Shown piece by piece: positions 1-13,676 of a stretch of 64,000 bases of DNA. Each line of letters starts with the position of its first letter. The stretch's first letter is position 1. A program made the position numbers and the translations under genes. This DNA is from Apodemus sylvaticus (taxonomy: Eukaryota; Chordata; Mammalia; Rodentia; Muridae): NCBI RefSeq assembly GCF_947179515.1, contig NC_067478.1:26280266-26344265 (forward strand), in the 5' to 3' direction. The notes beneath the pieces were generated by a model. The model was not told the origin of the DNA and made no database searches. It was given only the letters and a program-made list of their open reading frames with translations.

Positions 1-2509
1 TTTTTTCTTGATGGTTCTTCCCCAAAATACCGGTGTCTGAAACCTTGAACAATATCGCCTACTGGCTCAGAATCAACAATAACGAAAAGGTGCTTGAACT
101 TTTCATTCTTAAACAAGAGAGATTAAGTCATTTCTAGTAACTTGGATACTAAGAGTTGAAATCCCTGAGCAGGTTTTTCCAGGGATTCGGGAACTTGAGG
201 CCCACTGTGGTTTTTGTGTCATAGCCATTTAGAAAGTGATGCTTCAAAACTGCATCGAGGGGAGCTCCTGTCATTTTCCTGGACGCCTGAGCCAGAGAGC
301 CAGCGATGAGGAGCCACCTGCTGTGGATATATTAACTTCCCATGACTCTGCTGGGTTTTGAGAGGCAAACATCTGATTCATCGTTAAAGAACAGCCTACA
401 CCATTTCCTCTAGGCTAAGCATGGCTGGAGCTGTATGTAGCAAACACCTCAGTGGATTCTTTCCCTTCTAGGGGCAACAGAAAGAGCAATCACAGAAAAC
501 ACACTCCCTTGATCCCTGCACAATTCTTTCATCACACTCTCAAGGGGTTGCTAATGGGCTACCTTTCCCACCATTTCCCTCTCATAAATGTTTACCAAAT
601 ACAAGTAGATGGACTCTACATGTAAAGTACAGGCTCTTGAGCTTCCTTTCGTACAGAAAAGACAAGAAGAAGAACTTCTCCAATGTGTTATGTGTGAAAG
701 CCGATCTGTGTTCTTGTCCAAGAAAGAGACTTGCATTTCAAACACAAGAGCCAAGTTTGAACAATTAATCCTCTTAGCCTGGAAAGCTAAGAACTTCTGC
801 AGCTTCCTGCAACTTTTGTTAGAAGGATGTGCTGATGAATGAACATGGCCTGTCACTCCAAACTAAAGGAAGAGGGAAGCATCTCTCCTAGGTTCAGAAA
901 ATGACCAACTCTCGTCAACTTATAGATCTCTAACCTTTAGAAATATTCTTCTCCCACTCTCAAAAGGGCTGTGTTTTCAATGGAGGTGCAGCTCTACTGT
1001 TTTGACTTGAAACACTTAAGATAGAAAGCAGGTGGTTTGGCCTAGTCCTGGGATTGTAGAAGAGCCTAATGCCATGGTTTCATTTCTCCTTGTATTAGGG
1101 CTCCAGCCCAGATTACTAAACATCCTAAAGGAGCTTTCTCTTGCTCTAATCCAGGATCAGTTAGCAAAGATTTCCTTCAGTGGCTTGCATTCTCCTTCCT
1201 TTGTCTGTGCCCAGGGCAGGGGTCTTGTGCCCTCCCCTGCATCAATACCAGTCTGCCCTCCAGAATGGTTGTGGTGTTAGTGCCAGGAATCTCAGCCTGC
1301 TCTTTGTTCATGCTTTTTGTCTTCACTCAAAGGATTGGCTTAAAATCATTCTTAGAATTGGATGGTTTCAATTCCTTTGTTACAGGAAGATACAATGCAA
1401 AACCTTTCTATTATATGCTAACTTATATCACATGTAACATGAGGATCTGCTCGATGTAAGTCCAGTCTTTCTTGGTTAGTTCTTTGTTGATGTTTATTTG
1501 GTTTTCTTTCCTTTTTTTTCTATTCTTTTTTTTAACCTGTCTTCCCATGGACACGCAACTCTCCTTCTCAAAACCAAACCAGGAATGCCTAGATCAGAAA
1601 TCTTAACTCATCTTAGAAGCAGTCGCTCTGACATGTGAACTTGCAGGTGTGTGTATCAAATTACAAGACAATACCCAAACCAGGTGCAGCTTAGTTCTCT
1701 TACCGTTTTTTTCTTCTCTAACAGGGATCTGGAAAGAATAGGTGGGAGTAGCAAGCATATACCTGTTTTTCTCTCCGTTTGCCTTCACAGTTGACTTCTA
1801 AACAGGAAAAGCATTGTCTGACAACATGACATTTTTTGCCAAGACCTTCTCTGACTTTCCTGTGTCTCATATTGTTGCTAGCTCGCATTGACTAAAGGCA
1901 TCACTTGGGTGACAGTCTCTCATACTTTGTCTGGAGTTCAGAGAGAAGAGCCTGGAGTCAGGTAGAGGCTGAGAGCTAATGACCTCTTTTGAATATAAAA
2001 GACACCCTGCAGTCCCCAAGAAAAATAAGCTGTCTGTGACAACAAATGGGAGTCTGTTTCTTTCCCTGGTGGCCGGTGAGAGTGGATATGGGCAGCAAGA
2101 AAGATAACTCTGAAAGGCTAAAGGAGCTCATTCCAGAAAGCTAAGTCTCTTTAATGATGCCAAGAATGCGCCGACCTGAAATCCATACTAATTTCTGAAG
2201 GTAATAACAGCTACAAGATTGTCACTTAGGCAAAACCAGTTTAAGAACACAGATACACCCTCTCAGCCTTCACCAGGCATCTTAGACCAGGGATTTGACT
2301 TGCTTCACTCAAAGACTCAGTCTAAGTGATGGGGAAGGATTTTCAGAATGCTCAGGGACAGATTGAGGCCAGGAAGCAGGACATGATGAAGGTCTGTCAT
2401 GGGGTTGTTGTGGGGAGGGGTGCCACAGAAGGTAACAAAGGAGCCAAGTATTGAAGAGTAATTAAGTATAGTAGGAGGAGCTTGTCAAAATAAAATTCTC
2501 AAAATCTCA
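1..2509. other. Unrecognised intronic sequence
   Basis: Ordinary AT-leaning intron with only short, non-family reading frames. I see no SINE, L1 or LTR that I can name and no regulatory motif worth calling. Confidence 0.6.
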
Positions 2510-2510
2510 A

Positions 2511-2563
<53 letters not shown>
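2510..2563. repeat. (AG)n microsatellite
   Basis: About 54 bases of alternating AG with one interruption (AAAG at 2524-2527). Confidence 0.95.
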
Positions 2564-2568
<5 letters not shown>

Positions 2569-5500
2569 CATGTATGGGAGAGAACATATGGTAAAACTTA
2601 CATATATCACCATTGGATTCAACTTTTTAATGAGATAGTCACTAGGATGGCAAAAACATTCAAGAGGGAATATGAGTGTGGTGATGTTTAATAGTCTGAA
2701 ATAAAAGGACCACTGACAACAGAGAGCTAAGGTTGATACAGAGCTGGGTGATTTTTCCAGGGTGATAAAACTGTAGCTTTAAGATTCTTTCCTAACAGCA
2801 TCTCTTTGTCAGACTGCACACTCATCATTAACTTTAACAGTGTAGAAAATACCTAGGCCCTAATCAATAGTAAATAATAAATCAGAGTCAGATCCCCCTT
2901 ACAGAGGGGAAACAAAACAGTCTCCTAACCACAACCCCCCATGATAAATACTTTAAATATTGTGGGCATGGGGGTCTCTACCATAACTATTTAGGTAAGA
3001 CGGCATAACACAAGTACAACAGTAGATACCGTTAAACTGAGTATCTGTGCTTAAATAAAACTTTATAAAATTCAAGTGGTTATCTCGATTTGACCTCAAG
3101 ACTATAGAGTCCTGATGTCTCTTGACTTCTGAGGGGCATGGAATCCTCCTTCAATGTAGTCGTATAACAGGCATAAAGACGCAAACAGCAAATGCAAAGA
3201 TGCTAGGGTGTGAGCTCAGTTCTAGAAGTTAGAAGCAAGAAAAAAATCCTGAATGACCAGTCTCGATGGATTAGCCATTGGAGAGGAGAGATGAGTTGGA
3301 AGAGAGCCACCATCTTAAGTGTATATGCCTGGTACGCCTGGACAGAAAGGTGAGGCAGACCTGGTTCGAACTAACCAGGTGGACTGAGAGGACTGAGTTA
3401 ATCTTCCTCCAGCTTAGTTATCCTGTCCCAGGAATAGGGAGAGTGCTTCTGCCTGCAGGAGCAGTGCCGCAACAGTGCTGCTACAGTTGAAGGAGATAGT
3501 CCATTTCTTAGTTCTCATCAAATGGTGGCTTTCAACTCCAAGATAACCCCTACCATTCATAATCAATCAAAGCCAAACTGAGGTCCCAGGGTTCCAGATG
3601 AATCCACATCATTGGTTGGAAAAGGCCTGTGATGAGACCCAGAAACATGCTGGGTAGTTTGATCGACTCCTTCCCAGCTAAGGTGTGTTGCCCTTGAAGC
3701 TTTGTTCTGAAACCCCTCAGTCTTTCCCTCCATCTTCAGGTGGATTTAATCTCCTGTGGTTTCTATTAAGAATCTCCTCACCCTTACACTAGTAGCAATT
3801 AATAAACAAGAAGAGTTCTGGGGACAACTGCCTTGTAAACTAGGACACAGCTAGTGTACTTAGGGGAAGCTGCTGGGGTGAGCAGCCTCCTCTGCATTTC
3901 AACAATGGATGTGCTAATTAACAAGGATCCCTACCTATTCATTAAAGTGCTAAGATTCTCTGAGAAGCACAGCAGTTCTATTCACTGGTGCCCAGGTCAG
4001 CATTGCCCAGTGCTCACTCAGAGCAACTATCTAAGATGCTATCTATTATTGGACTTTTCACCTAATTGGAACAAGTTATCTCCTTCAGAGCAAGGGAATT
4101 CATCTTTCTACCCAACTCCTAGCAACATCAACCAAGCTCTCTAGTTCCAAGAAGCAGTCTCTGTCCTATTCTGTTTGCAGGAGAAGCAGGGTGAGGTCAC
4201 TATAACCTGGAATATTTCCGCCCATCCCCATCCCAGCAGCTCTAAAGCTGACTCATGCTGCCCAGTAAGACAATAATACACAATGTTAATATTTACTCTA
4301 GGCCAAATATGTATCACTCTGTTGTTCCCAGATATAATGCCCAGAGAATAGTGATGTAAACACTATGGACTGCTCTGTCTCTGCCCAGGATCAGTCAAGA
4401 ACCACTGTACTATGATCCCGAGTAACAAACAGCATCCCCATCACCATCAGCCTGTAGAAATGCTGAACAAGAGTCAAGTGAGCGCAGGGCTGAAAGCTAA
4501 GCCAAGCAGAAAATGTTTAGCCTAAGAAGCTGGCTTGCCATTCATGTATCAACGCACTCAGGAACCTGCTGGCTTGTTTTGCAATGTCTCCTGGCATTTG
4601 GAAAGTATCTGGGCACAAGGTTTGGACTTCCGAAGAGAGAGAAGGGATGGAGGTATTGATGCATAATCACAATTGTCACATTAATGGGGATAAGCAAGGA
4701 TTTTCTCTGGAGCTAAATACGAGTGACTGTGCCTGAGAATGCAGGTTACCCCAAATTCCATGTTCCAATAGGCTAACAGTTTGATAAAGTTGTTTGTTTG
4801 TGTGTTTGTCTGTTTTGTAACAACAAAGAAAGTCATAATGAAGGTACTTTTCAAATCCATTAGTAGAGATGTTAGCTTGGCAGAGCAAAGCAGAGAAACT
4901 CAGCTATAGGCCTCAGTTGATATCTGGTGACAGTTTTAGGCTTTTGGTCAGTGGAAACTGGGGCTTTGTTAAGTTAATATATTCCAAAAGGTTTTTGTGT
5001 GTTTTTCATAGGATGTTAGGGCTGGCATAGGGCTGACACAGAGGGGGGCAAGGGATGGCTATTTATGGGGCTAAAGACAGCCCAAGTTAAATTGTAATTG
5101 GGCTCTGGACCTGCAATATTCCAACCTCCCCACAGTTCTATTTACTGATTGGTCCTGCTGAAGGTTTGGTTGAAGGTGCAGATTTTTTTCTGGGAACTCT
5201 TGTTGCCAGAGGTCAAGCCAGGCAGCTCTGTATAAGACCCCCAGAACTTGTTTCCTTGACAGCATCTGTCTCAGTGTGACCCTGTCATCCACAGTTGCAT
5301 GGACCAGGAGCCCCGCTATTGAATGAATGAGCCTTCTTTTTATGTATCTAGCTTTGTAAGGTTCTCTATCTTTTGTGTTTAAAGATGTCTTAGACACTTC
5401 TTTTTAAGCTTTGACATAAAAAATTTATTTCAGATTATCAAAAGAACCCAATAAGTGAATTACTGGTACTAAGAAGAATGATTCTCCCCTACCTCATCCA

Positions 5501-6428
5501 AATTCACAGAACCCATGAATATAGCCAGCTGCTATTCATTGATGTCCATTTTTGCATATTTATGAGGTGTAATATGATATTTAATTCATGTGTACACGTG
5601 GTCAACTTGGAATAATTAGCATATCCATCACCTTAAACTGTTATCAAGTCTTTGTGATAACTTGTAAATTAACTTGATATCCATGACATGTAAGTCAGGA
5701 GTCCTGATCATTTCTGTACCTTTGTGACAGCCATGTGAATTTCCGTGTCATACTACCATGTTTATACTCTAGCTTCGGGCATACCTTGATAAGTTCTCTA
5801 GAACTCTGGGCAGCTCTTTCGTTGAGTGAATCTCTTCCAGTCCCACAGTCTTCCCTGACCCCTTCCTTAGATATCTCCCAAGGCCCTTCAAGGAGCCCTG
5901 CCTGTGGGATGGCTGCAGGCATGTCTAAGGATTTAGCACAGAAGGAGAGCCAAGGGGTGGGCTTGACCTGAGTTTGATGGGAATAAAGGGTGTGATACCA
6001 CTCTAAGCTCCATGTGAGAGAGAACTGGGAGATTTCACTTGGTTCTTTTCCTACATTACCATCACTGTCACTGTGGCCTCCGGGTAAACAGCTGTCTTTC
6101 TGAGCCTGAGTGTCTAAGAAGTCTTCCTTATGGCCTATCTATCTGACCTGTCTGGCCTCCTGCTAGTTGGCAGATACCTGAAAGATGAGGGACGCTTCCA
6201 GCATCTTCCCTCCATCTGATCTGGTCATTGTGATTAGGGTCTGAAGCAGGAAGATGCCTGGCTCCACAGATGAACTCTAGAACTGGTTATCTGGGAGGAA
6301 CTATCTGCCTCCCACTGAGTTTTCGGAAGCCCAGATAAACTACTGTGTGAGTCAAGATATTTCACATTCGGAAGCATTGCTGTTATTCAGTTGTATGTAA
6401 AGAAGAGATTAGCATTTCTCAGAAAGCG
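2564..6428. other. Unrecognised intronic sequence
   Basis: No coding, RNA or transposon feature recognised. The small open frames (for example at 3278-3490 and 3854-4144) show no conserved motif and are compatible with chance. Confidence 0.55.
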
Positions 6429-6452
6429 TTTTTTTTTTTTTTTTTTTTTTTT
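6429..6452. repeat. Poly(T) tract
   Basis: A run of 24 T followed by GT-rich sequence. It could be the antisense poly(A) tail of an old retroposon, but no element body is recognisable to its right. Confidence 0.8.
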
Positions 6453-7186
6453 GGTTTTGTTTTTTGTTTTCCTGAAGGAAGATGCTCCGTGTCTGCTATT
6501 CCTCCATACCAGAAGCACAGAGGTCCCTTGGGGGAGGTTCCCACAGTCTGGAATGTTCTAGTCTCTTCTTGTCTCCTCAGGACATTTTCCCAAAAGTCCA
6601 GCCGCTGGTGGAAAGCTGAACTGGCTCTTCTGAGAGGTTGAGTAGGTGTGTCAACCTCCCGGGGTGACCAGGTGAGGAGCAGGCATAGAGACTGGCTGCT
6701 CACACCAGTGTGAGTGTGAAAGTGGCATCTTACACATGTGGGAAGCACAATCTCAATAAGACTCCGAAGGGCCTCAAGGATGGTAGGATCTGGTGCTGCA
6801 GTCTCCTGGGGCCATATCTTAGAGCAGGCCTTCCACTATGCTACCTCCAGCAAACCTGAGAACTCCAGGTCACCCTTCCCCAGAGGCATGTTAAATGATA
6901 CCACTTCACCTATATCCCCCCTCCCCCACAAATTAAAGTTTGAAACACTACATGGAGCAGGAAGAAGCCTCAGTTTCAGGGCTATTGCACAGCTAAGTCA
7001 CCCTGCCCTCCCCTGCTTTGGGGCTCCCAGAGGGCCTACTGTATGCCTCTCCCATGCTTCTGCTCAGACTCTCCTCTAGGTAGTCTCCTCTGCCTTAGCC
7101 TGTGCTGGGTGTCCCAGGAATATGTCAACTCATCAGTGAGACTTAGATAAGAGTTGCTCCTTTAACACTTGACTCACTCAATAAGT

Positions 7187-7326
7187 CAGGTATAGTGGGG
7201 CACACCTTTGATTCAAGGAGGCAGAGGCAAGTGGATCTCTGTGAGTTCAAGACCAGCCTGGTCTATATAGTGCATTCCAGGACAGCCAGAACTATATAGT
7301 GAAAACAAACAAACAACAGCAACAGA
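7187..7326 (+). mobile_element. B1 SINE
   Basis: Starts like a B1 (GGTATAGTGGGGCACACC), contains the Pol III B-box-like GAGTTCAAGACCAGCC and the core ending in an A-rich (AAAC)n tail at about 7300-7325. 7SL-derived rodent SINE, moderately diverged and so not recent. Confidence 0.88.
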
Positions 7327-10300
7327 AAACCACTTGACTCATTAACCCAACATGGTCCTTATGCTAGGAGAAAGCAGAGAGGATCACTATGCTGGGGCTG
7401 GGTACTGCTTGCAGGTGTGAGACCCTAGCTGACTCTACCGCACTTCCTCAGCATGGTACCCAGAGAATGGGAGTTAGCAACTCGGACACTGGAGACCCTG
7501 GTTGTCTCATGCAGAGTACGGAGGACTGTGATTTGAGACATAACTGGACTCTGTCGTTTTTTAGCATAGCCAAGGGTTACCAGGGTTACTTTGGAGGCTC
7601 AGACTTCTCCATTTAAGCTGGTAAACCCGGAGCTAAGCTGATCAGCTTCAACAACTTAATACGTAGGAGAAAAGAATGTATCTCCAGGTTCCATGGCAGA
7701 AAGGCAGTCCTGAATGAATTCTGACAGCCCATTAACCAACAGCAAGGGGTTAAGTGTGAAGTGCCCCGGCAAGAGTGTCTCCCCTTGTTAAGGCGTGTGC
7801 CAGGCTGATGCTGAGGGAGGCTGTTCATGTCACATCCGGGTTAAGCCATCTTTGATCCCCCGTCAGAGCTGACAGCTGGCAGAGTGTGCCTGCTGGGCAG
7901 GCTGGGACTTTGCCTGCTCTCTGTGTCAGAGGTGGCCAACTGATGGGTCTTCTTTGCCTGGAATTTGTGAAACTTGGCTCTGGGGTCTATGAATATCTGG
8001 GGGTGTAACCAACTTCCTGCGTCTCTCTTTGGAACTATCTGGAAGCTGCATGGATTTAGGGAGCAGTTAGAGCCCTGGGTGTGTCTAAATAGATGGTAAT
8101 ATTAAGAAAAAGAAAAAACATGAAGTGTTCTTTTTGGAAGAATTACTCATCTAGAATTTTTTTCTTGAAAAAAAAAATTGCCTCAAATACCTGCCTTTCT
8201 GTGATCTTAGTATTTAAAGATCAGCCTCTTGATGAATATGAAATTCACAAGGCATTATCAAAGCAAAATTCACCAGATGCCTTTCAGCCATGGAAGTGTG
8301 ATGTATAACCATGACCCTTTCTTTGTGGGTCATGTCTTGCTTCTTTGAATCTCTGTACAGAGCTGGAAGGGACCCAGGAGATTTTTCTAGATATCATATT
8401 ACTTTTGTTCTCTACCTTGGCAGTTCATTATCATCACCAGGGAGTGTCTACAAATGTCTCTTCTCTGTAGTCCCTACCACCATTGCAAACCCGGACTCCC
8501 ATAGTTAGATATTGGTCATCTAGGGTGGGATAACAGCCAGGGTGATTTTTAATGAATGCTGATGATATTGTGTGTCCTGGGAGGAAAAGGCTAATTTGGT
8601 TCAGCTGGTTGTTGTATAGATGAGGATACAGTGGAGGCCTGAGAGCAGCAGGATTCCTGTATGATACACACCAATGTATGGGGACGAAGGGCAAGATGGA
8701 GGCCATTGTCCCACACTCTTCTAAGCAGACTTAGTGTCCAGTTCTCTTCTGACATCCAAGCATCCACACCAAAAGTGATGTGTCTACTATCCAAAGCTGT
8801 CCTCTGTGAATCTGTAATCGCCTCATGCCCACCCACCATCTCTGCCCAGAGAATTACGGTCTAAAGCAAGAGATGGGACTTGATTTGCTGCCATTTGTGG
8901 TGGCATGAAGAAGCTAGCTCTGGTTTTCTCGTTAGTCTCTGGGTTTACAGAGACAGCAGTTAAGCTTCCTTATCTCTCTGCATTTTGATTGACAAATCAA
9001 AACAGGAAAAAAAAAAAGCTTGTATGGGTGAGTGAAGAAAAACATTTGAAGAGCTTCTGCGCAGGCTTAAGCTTCAGCAGTGTATGTCATATAATGAGAT
9101 CATTTCTATGCCTAACTAGCTCATCTGCCCCACATTTTAATTGAGTCAGCACAAAAAAAATAATTTTGATAGCTAGCCAAGGCTTCACTGATGCTAAACA
9201 TTATGTGTATTCACATTAAGAAAAGAAAAAGAGGAGGAAATGGGGCTTTTGATTCTCTTCCTAATTCACAATAAGCCATCTACAGTGTTAATTGTTTATA
9301 ATAATCTAACAGCATAATTACTCCCATGTAAGCTTCCCAGAACAGCAGAAACACAGAAGAGTCTCAAATCTATTGAGGTGTTTGAAAGGAAGGCTGGTTC
9401 CTCCTCTGGTCAGGTGGGTAAGCACTGCTATAGTGCTTAGCCTCAGACACTAGTCTTGCCTTTAAAGGAGGACAATATCTTTATGTTGCTGAGTTATGAG
9501 AGAAGAAGCAGTGTTTCATCTCTAATTATATCTTCTTGGCCAGAACCTAACTCTAAGGGAGATATGGCTGTGTATGCTAGCTGCCCTCAGCTCCTGTGTG
9601 TGCTGATTCCACATCCTCCTTTCTCCTGATTGCCTCCCTGTCAGCCTACCAGGGGAATATGTTGGGGATTTTCAAAATGTGTGTTGGAAATTAGCTTGTG
9701 AGGATTTGTCTCCTGTTGCAATCCTTCCTTCTTGCTTTTGTTTCCTTATTCCTTTGGTTACTCATTCACCAGGAGGTAAGGACCACATACTATGTGCTAT
9801 AAGGCCGAGGATAGCCTCTGCCTTCCTGGCTTTGGCATCCCGGTGGGCAGGTCAGTATAAGCATGAGGTGCAAATAGATGAGGACATTAACAGTTAAACA
9901 GAAAAATCTACTCAGGGATGAGCAGAGTACAAAAATAAACCTGGCTGGTGTCACAGCTCCTAGGGAAAGGGGTGAGGTATTGGAGGATGAGACAGGCCAA
10001 AGGAGAAGATGGCTGAAGGAGTCCTTCACACAGTCTTCCCCACTAAAAAGCAGTGATGTGGTATCAAAGCCTAAGAAAAATGGCATCCTGTCTGTGGTAG
10101 TGGAGTAAAGAGATCAACAACCGCCCCCACCCTCCAACTGAAAAAGGAAAACACAGCCAGAAGAACTCATGAGAAACGAACACTTCATGACTCTGGAATC
10201 TGACGGACAGCAAATACACATAAAGGGCAAGTAATTGATGAGCGAGCGGGTCTCTGCCAACAAATCAGTGTTGATGAAGTGGAACTTTTAGGAAGACACA

Positions 10301-10635
10301 GATGCTTTGAACTGGTAATTCAAAAGAAATAGAAAACCCAAATAGACTCTAGTGAACAAATTAGTAACGTAAAATATACCCACAGAAAACCTCCAATACA
10401 TAGGATTTGATTAGTAAATCCAATCACATACTTAAAGAAGAAAAAATATATCATTCTTTCATAGACTATCTTAGGATGTGAAGAAGGAAACTCCACAATT
10501 CCTTTTGTGAGGCAAGCATTGTCCAGATTCCAATGGATCCTCATATCTTATTGTCCAGATCTCAATCCATGGGCCAGTATCTGTCATGAATTTGAATACG
10601 GAAGTTATCCATAAAATGGGGGGAAAAAAAAAGAT
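7327..10635. other. Unrecognised intronic sequence
   Basis: No gene or named transposon recognised. It includes A-runs near 8168 and 9006 and short non-homologous reading frames only. Confidence 0.5.
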
Positions 10636-10636
10636 G

Positions 10637-10830
10637 CTAGGACCAGAGAGATGATTCTGGAGCTGAGAGTGATGGCTGTTCCTCCTGAGGACATGTCTTT
10701 GTTTCTAGTACCCAGGCCAGTTGACTCACAGCCTTCTGTAAACATAGGTCCTGGGGATCTGACACCATCTTCTGACCTCTAAGAGTACCCACACATGTTC
10801 ATACACACACAAACATACATAGGTGCTCTT
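10637..10830 (+). mobile_element. B2/B3-type SINE, diverged
   Basis: Follows the B2/B3 order: a degenerate GAGAGATG tRNA-like head, CCCAGGCCAGTTGACTCACA, then CTGACACCATCTTCTGACCTC, and a CA-rich end that runs on to about 10900. Confidence 0.75.
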
Positions 10831-10974
10831 CCCACCAACAGCACCCTTCCTCTCTCACACACACAGGCTCACACATATACATAAGTAAATAATGAAACAA
10901 ATACTTTGAAACATGCATACATACATATATATGTAGCTTTTATAACAAGTTATGACAAAACTTATGTTATCATT

Positions 10975-11136
10975 GTTTTGTGTTTTTGAGACAGGGTTTC
11001 TCTGTGCAGCTCTAGCTGTCCTGGAACTTTCCCTGTAGATCAGGCCGGCCTCAATCTTAAAGATCTGCCTGTCTCTACTACCTCCTGAGTGCTGGAATTA
11101 AAAACATACACCACCATCAACACCACCATTCTGCTT
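10975..11136 (-). mobile_element. B1 SINE, antisense
   Basis: Reads as the reverse complement of B1: TTTTTGAGACAGGGTTTCTC, CCTGTAGATCAGGCCGGCCT, GAGTGCTGGAATTA. The T-rich left end is the reversed A tail. Confidence 0.9.
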
Positions 11137-11302
11137 ATGCCACATCTTAAAAGGTCATGTACAATGACTCAGCTGGATTTATCCTAAGAGCCAAAATTTG
11201 AATTCACATGCAGTAATCAGAATAATATGCTATGTTATAATAATGAACAAGATTAGAAAGACTAGCAATTCTGTAGCTAACATCATAATTAATGACCAAA
11301 AT

Positions 11303-11382
<80 letters not shown>

Positions 11383-11386
11383 AAAA
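11303..11386. repeat. (GAAA)n microsatellite
   Basis: About 20 GAAA units without obvious interruption. In several frames it translates to lysine/glutamate/arginine strings, which explains the open frames across it. Confidence 0.97.
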
Positions 11387-11439
11387 AGTTTCTTCAGAAG
11401 ATGGTGCAGGGTATAGATATTCATGCTCATATGTTTTTA

Positions 11440-11790
11440 AATCTGTTATTTACCTTTTAATACATATTAACTCTCAGAATTTCACACATTATATTTTGAT
11501 CATCATATATATAATGGACCTTACCCATAAAGAAAAGAAAGCTAACTTTCCCTCCTGTGGCAGCTATCAGTTACCAATAATACCTCAGCTAAGGGTAGGA
11601 CTTTGCACTCGCCTCCCAGCCCCTTTGCTGGGATTTTTTTTTGGGGGGGGGACGACTTAAGCTTGACCAGGCTTGTGCACACACTGCCACAAATGCTCTA
11701 AATTCATGTGTGCTACAACTGCACTGTTGTGTCTGGAAAGCACCATTTGCTTATAGTCATCTTCCATCTCTTACACTCAAAGACCTTTAC
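11440..11790. mobile_element. Degenerate rodent L1-like (Lx-type) fragment
   Basis: Phrases such as GGACCTTACCCATAAAGAAAAG, CTCAGCTAAGGGTAGGAC and TGTTGTGTCTGGAAAGCACC resemble a dispersed rodent retroelement that I associate with Lx/L1 noncoding sequence. Family and orientation are from memory and unverified. Confidence 0.4.
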
Positions 11791-12020
11791 AGGAACTCAA
11801 GGTAAAAACCTGGAGCAGAGACTGAGACAGAAACTGTGAAGGAACTCCGCTTCCTGGATTGCTCCTGGCCCACATGTCTAAGGACTGACTGTAGTACCCA
11901 CACTGGGCTGGGCCCTTCTGCATCAATTAACACCTAAGACAATGCCAACCTTATAGCAGCAATCAAAAGTCTTAATTAAGGCTCCCCTCCATGTTTGTGT
12001 GAAGTTGATAGCAGAAGCTA
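11790..12020. mobile_element. Fragment of a rodent LTR-like interspersed repeat
   Basis: Shares a recognisable order with the copies at 19206-19535 and 29990-30352: GGAACTC near the start, GGGCTGGGCCC, ATCAATTAACACCTAAGACAATGCC, then a GTGTGAAGTTGAT end. Truncated and diverged. I do not assign the family name. Confidence 0.5.
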
Positions 12021-12024
12021 AAAA

Positions 12025-13611
12025 TGACAAATAATACAAATCCTCAGAACTAATGCACTTCTACCAAAACTATTCAGCAAATTGAGCCAAGTTGCAGAAT
12101 CAAGATAATACTTAAAAGTCAACTATATGATGTTTTTGTTAGCAACGAACAATCTTAGAGTGAAGTTAAGAAAATAATTACATTCAAATGGCATAAAATA
12201 CTTAAATATCTAGGAACAAATTTAGCAAAAGAAGCATAAGACTCGTACATTGAAAACCATAAAAAGCATGGTTTAGAAAAGAGAAGGAGAATCAAAGTCA
12301 ATGGAGAAACAGTCATGGTTTATAGATTAGAAGACTTGATGTTATTATAATGACGGCTCTTCACAAAATCATCTCCAGAGTCAATGCAATTCCTAGCAAA
12401 ATCCCAGCAGGTGTTTTTGCAGAAATTTACAAGATGACTTTGAACATGAGGAGGATCCAGAATAGCTAAAACCATTTTTGAAAAGAAAGGACAAAGGGGA
12501 AGACTTAGACTTCATGATTGTAAAACTTGCCATCAGTCTACAGTGATCAGAACAGTGGTATTCTAGTGCAAAGGTAAGAATATAGATAATAGGACAGAGT
12601 TAACCTTCAAATAAGCCCCTACGCTGTGATAAAGTGATTCTTGTTCAATATACATGCCGAATAAATGCAATGTTTGTTTTCAACAGTATGAGGATAATGA
12701 AGAACATAAAAAATAAGCCACAGGTTTTTCTTTCACACATGTGATGAAGAATTTGAATGCAAATTACATAAAGAGTCCTTTTAACTCAATAGTAAAAGGA
12801 TAAACAACCCAAATTGAAGAAGAGCCAACAATTTGAATGGACATTCTTCTGAATCGAGGTTCTCAAATTTCCAGTGAGAATTTGACATGATTATCAACAT
12901 CACCAATCATTAGAATATCCAACTTCGAGCAACAGTCAGTCTAACCACTTCAGGATCCCAGAATGGATACAGTAGTGGAAAACAGCTGATGGGAAGTAGT
13001 GTCAGCAAGGATATGAAGAAGTCATAGCGTTTATGCATCATGTAGTTTTGAGAATGGGGGCAGCAAAGCCACTTTACTTATTCTTAAGCAGTGACAAAGT
13101 TGCCTAAAATTCCATTCCTGGATAATTATGAGATCTGAGAATCAAATGCCTTTATACCAACTTACCCATGAATATTATATTGATACTTCTGATGCTATGA
13201 TAACCTAAAAGTGGAAACAGCTCAGCTGGTGGGTGGATAAATGAAGTAGTGTGTAGCATGCCACAGACTATTATTTAGCATTAAAATGGGACGAGTTACT
13301 TATGCACAGCCCAAGATGAATGAATCACAAAAACTTTAAGCCACATAAAATGAGTTCATCACAAGAGAGTAGATATTGAATAAAATCCATCCATTTGAAA
13401 TATCTAGAAATAACAAATCTACAGAACCAGAAAGCCTATCTGTCCCCGGTGGTTGCCTGGGGTGGGATGCGACTAGAAATGTGCACAGGGGGACTTTGGG
13501 CATGAAGGCATTGTTCTGAAGCTGGATTATAACAACTGCACAACTCTATGAACTTACTAAAAAGGGTGAGCAATGGATGAATACTGGAATATGTAAATGA
13601 TCCTCCAATGA

Positions 13612-13614
<3 letters not shown>
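12025..13614 (+). mobile_element. Ancient L1, 3' half (ORF2 C-terminal part and 3' UTR)
   Basis: The sequence order follows old mammalian L1 ORF2: TAGCAACGAACAATC, GCATAAAATACTTAAATATCTAGGA, TCAATGCAATTCCTAGCAAAATCCCAGC, then CTACAGTGATCAGAACAGTGGTA, continuing into a 3'-UTR-like stretch ending about 13614 against a (TA)n tract. Many stops and indels break the frame, so it codes for nothing now. Confidence 0.88.

Positions 13615-13673
<59 letters not shown>
13615..13673. repeat. (TA)n microsatellite
   Basis: About 29 TA units directly after the L1 3' end, a common place for a microsatellite to grow from a retroposon tail. Confidence 0.97.

Positions 13674-13676
<3 letters not shown>

Noticed and set aside
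11198..11660. Lys/Glu/Arg-rich ORFs up to 122 codons
   Set aside because: Translation of (GAAA)n plus chance flanks.
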